Positions 60,223-64,000 of a stretch of DNA of 64,000 nucleotides are shown one piece after another; the first letter of the stretch is position 1, and every line of letters begins with the position of its first letter. Position numbers and translations under genes: made by a program. The stretch is from Archegozetes longisetosus (Eukaryota; Arthropoda; Arachnida; Sarcoptiformes; Trhypochthoniidae), in the NCBI GenBank assembly GCA_018873245.2, contig JAEMBT020000009.1, forward strand, positions 806,001 through 870,000, in the 5' to 3' direction. Below the pieces are notes generated by a model. It was not told the origin of the DNA, did not search any database, and saw only the letters and a list, made by a program, of their open reading frames with translations.

Positions 60223-63200
60223 GTAAGTCATCAAAAATCTATCTTAATTCTAGTTTTTTTTATATTTCGTTCATTTTTCGAATATGCTATAATTTTTGGT
60301 TTATTAAAAGTTTGAGGAAAGTATTCTGATTTTTAGCACAAATTTTTCTATCTATTCAATACTTTCATTTAGAATTTGTACTATTTTCTCGAAGACTTGT
60401 GAAAAGTTCATTTCGGAAACATTTTTTGAGTCTAAAGTAACAAAATTTTGTTAATAATAATAACAATATTGTTATTATTACAGCACTAGTTTCAATTAAA
60501 AAGAAATTTTCATAAAAAGTCTGGGCTATTAGCTGAAACCAGACCTAATATTGAATTTAATGAATCACAACTTGGATGTTGTTTCTGATAGAAATCTAAA
60601 TGATTGCATAAAGACATTTGAGCTCTAATATTGATACGATTTAACGATGTAATTACTTGATATTTTTTTTGTAACATCAACATAATTATGATTCTCTACC
60701 CATTTAAAGAGGTTTTATCCAAACTATCCTAAAGCGTGATTCGATATTCTGTTAACTTAAACAAATGATTAGTTTTTTGTTTTATGGATAGACTAAAGAC
60801 TTCAATAACAGGTATTTTGTTCATTGAAAGCATTTATTTGAATTGAACAAAAGCCAATTTTGTGATCTAGTCCTTAAGGCATTGAAGGCACTCCAAAATC
60901 GTTAATTCACTTGTAACTCAAGCAATACATTATCTCTAAATGAAAGCCTAATAGTTGTAAATTTTCTATGCTATCGATAATTATTAATGCATTTTACGGG
61001 TAAGTCGAATAATTAATAGGATCTCTGTCTCAAAAAGAGTTCATTTAATGTGTTTATCAAATATTCAGCTAATTGCTGATAAGTTCTTCTTTAGATCATG
61101 TTTTTCTCGTAAAAATTGTCTCATTAGGTCTTGTTTTACACTGAGATGTGTCGTAAAACTAGCACTTATTGCAAATAAATAAGTGTATTATTGTATGTAT
61201 TCGACACGTAACGTTAAGACAAGACTTCAATTACTTGCGAGTTTTCCCGAACATAACCACTCAAAACATGAGAGCAAATCGACCCTTTCATATATTTTTG
61301 CTATTAATTGGTTTGGAACACTATCACAGTATCTAAGAACTAAGTTAATGCAAAAAACTGTAATAATATTTATCGGATAAAAAAGATGAGGTCTTTGATC
61401 AGTAACAAAATAGAAGATCAGAACAAAACATTTAAAGAAATGTTTTAGAAATTTATAGTTTAAGTCATACTTAAGAATTAATAAAAGAAACGTATGTGCA
61501 AAATGGTGATCAGTTGATAATAATGTTAGATTACTTATTAGATTCTGCCGATAGATGTCTAAATAATTTTGCTACATTGCAACACGAATCCATATATTTT
61601 GTTGCGTTAGTCCTATAGCGATATTTTTATAACGAATTAGTGGATACTGTAATGAAATTTTGCCTCAGTATCATTAAATCAAATGATTTAAAATTTAATT
61701 TATCTCATCAAAAATGGATTATCTAATGCACTGTAATGTTTCTAATCATGAATTATTATTTCCACTGAAGAATACGAACAAACTAGCCTTCAGTATAATT
61801 ATGCGATCAATTTTTCATTGATTTTGCTAAAAGAATTGATTAAATGTTTGAAAATTTCAACTGAACGCTTGAAAACATGTATAATTGAATAATCTATTAG
61901 TGACTTATACCTAATTGAGCCACTTTGAACTAAAAAAGTAATGATAAACTATAACATTAGCATGACTTCAACAAAGATTAGCAGTTGAAACAATTCTCAT
62001 TGAGAGCAAGCATTGAATTATTAAATAGATTACTCTTTTAGTATCGAGCAGTGAAAGGCAGAGCTAATAAAGAAGTGATTTAATTAATAAGTTTTAATTA
62101 GAACTATCTATACTTAAGCAGTCTTTAATTGTTGACATAAGAATATTATATGCGAGTCAAACAACTAACGAAACAATTAGTCCTTAACATCTAACCTAAC
62201 TTAATATCTAACTTGAGCTTAATATTACCGCTCAAATTGCATTTACGAGTAGTTTATGTCAATCTTAGTTCTTATCCTTCTTCGAGATATATATAGTCGG
62301 CTTAATCTAGTGCTCGAAAAAATAATTTGATAACATTTACTAAAAGTAAGAAAAGGAAACACAAAAGAGGAAAAAAAATAAATTCATTCTATATCTCAAT
62401 CTATATCTCATACACAATAAGTATAAATACATTACTTCTCTCTCGTACTAGAAAACAGAACAAATCATTAATCAATGCATGAAAAAAAGCAAATAAAAAC
62501 TTCTCATTCAACCTTGAAGTGAGTCTTTGAGCTGATCCCTGTTTTTATTGAACTGGTATCAAAAAAAAGTTAGAAAGCTGTAAGATATAGTGAAATGTCA
62601 GGTGAAGTGAGAGTAACTCCGGTTGCGTTACCACTAATATTCATATAATCCCAATACAATTGGACGTTGAATGTGATGCTTGAAACACATAATCCTCTTT
62701 ACTTTTTGGCGTAGGAGACCTATCTTTCGATATGTACTGTTGTAGTGATGTGTATGTTTTCCGGTCAAATCAAAATATCACATGTATTAATGTGTCATTT
62801 TCTTAGGGATCAAACATTTACAGTCTATAGAAATGTAATAAATCATTATTTTGTTTTTAGTAGATTTAGATAAAGCCCTACTCTTACTATTTGCTAAACA
62901 TTATATATTTATTGTATTGATGCGATACTAGAAGTATTTGATGTCTTATCTGTAGTCAGATCTGTATTGAAGAGTAAAACTAGTTATAAATCTTTCTTTT
63001 CTTTCAATATGTTTGTTTGCATTTTAAACAAATGAAGCCTCAAACAGAAACTTATTGATCCATAAGTTCATAAATCATTTAATCGATTCATTCGATTGTT
63101 GTCTGTTCTGAAAGATTCTCATTTCAATTCCTTTTTATGCTTCTCATACGTTATATATTTATTCTAATCATTTTAATTCTGATTTAATACTTTAATTCAT

Positions 63201-64000
63201 ATCAAAATTTCTGATGCATTAAATTGAATTGAATTGAATGCAGTAGTTTTTTGAGATTATGCTTTAGTAATAAGTGATCATTAAAATACGTTTTCATAAG
63301 CGTTTTAATGAAGTTTATTCCTATTTCTAATTGAATACCAGATGTATTTCTATCATCTGTGAAAACTTCCTATAAGCCACCAAAATTTGTTTCTATCAAA
63401 GCAAACAATTAATTAAATGGCCACAAACTTATGTATCGCATATTTCACTTAATTGTAGCAATTCTTATCGAAATTAATCAAAAAAATGTCATCTAAATAC
63501 ACATTTGAAACCGATGCTAAACATTAGTTGACGATTTAAACATGAGATACAAATCATATTTGAAGTCGATTATCATCAAAGCTATCTCCTCTCTGATCAT
63601 ATCCAATAACTATAAGATCCATACTTAAGTTGATGCAACTCTATATATTTCTGTCTATAAGTCTAACTCCTCATACCATAAGTTATAGTTCGTATTCAAT
63701 TACATAACTCGATTTATTATCCTAATTATACCTATTCTTTCGAGCACTTCCTTTGACACTATATTGTTAAGAACATACTTTCTTATACAATACTTACCCA
63801 AATAAAGAGTAACAAAAATTTTCAGGAATTTCATCGCTTCTTAATCTTCAGGAAACTTGACTTTATTTAACGCACTCAATACATACTATTTTCATAAGAT
63901 TTTTTCAAACAGAATATTCTATGATTTAAGCTTTTTCTCTGTTTGAGTTAATTTGATGCTATTTTTCAGTTGTAGGTTAAATAAAAAAATTTATTTTGAG
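60223..64000 (+). other. Probable intron of the glutamate receptor gene, no other gene seen
   Basis: AT-rich sequence after the donor at 60223. I see no further receptor exon, no repeat array and no transposon end. It ends at the window edge. Confidence 0.4.

Overview
The window is eukaryotic and visibly AT-rich outside one repeat block. It looks like an arthropod genome, and a mite or other chelicerate is plausible, but the species cannot be fixed from the sequence. Reasons are spliceosomal GT..AG introns (many only 47-91 bp), TATA plus initiator core promoters about 31-34 bp apart, a two-module CUB-like secreted protein of an arthropod type, an exon closely resembling insect AMPA-type glutamate receptors, and mariner/Tc1 transposon remains. 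Genes are split, so most long open frames are repeat shadows and most real exons are short. Exon joins given here come from matching splice sites and codon phase by eye.

Layout. 1-6.1 kb: no convincing gene, one inverted-repeat element (3.6-4.3 kb) and one weak signal-peptide exon (1.48 kb). 6.1-7.9 kb (- strand) and 12.6-14.2 kb (+ strand): two divergently oriented, related genes for small secreted His/Gly-rich and Gly/Ser/Lys/Trp/His-rich proteins, each with a recognisable core promoter. 14.9-16.0 kb: nested inverted repeats carrying two facing fragments of a mariner transposase. 17.7-39.3 kb (+): a giant gene for a secreted protein built as signal peptide, basic cleavage site, Cys-rich segment, two CUB-like modules, an about 17-kb Thr/Ser/Pro/Gly/Glu-rich mucin array in a single exon (21-bp minisatellite units with conserved linkers and higher-order repeats), and a Cys-rich tail with four CS-alpha-beta (defensin-fold-like) modules. 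41.1-47 kb: a transposon graveyard (mariner transposase, LINE tail, foldback elements) that also holds a decayed duplicate of the last exon of the 13-kb gene. 47-60 kb: mostly featureless apart from a GC-rich hairpin and a Tc1-like remnant. 60.07-60.22 kb: one internal exon of an AMPA-type ionotropic glutamate receptor whose other exons are not recognised.

The most unusual item is the CUB-mucin-CS-alpha-beta gene. A secreted, presumably heavily O-glycosylated giant with interaction modules at one end and tandem defensin-like modules at the other suggests an extracellular matrix, lining, silk/glue or barrier protein; that role is inference.

Several otherwise intact exons are broken by what look like single-base shifts (about 13.3 kb, 13.76 kb, 19.98 kb, 38.8 kb, and many in the second half of the mucin array). 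Because they fall in unrelated genes, unpolished long-read assembly errors are at least as likely as pseudogenes.
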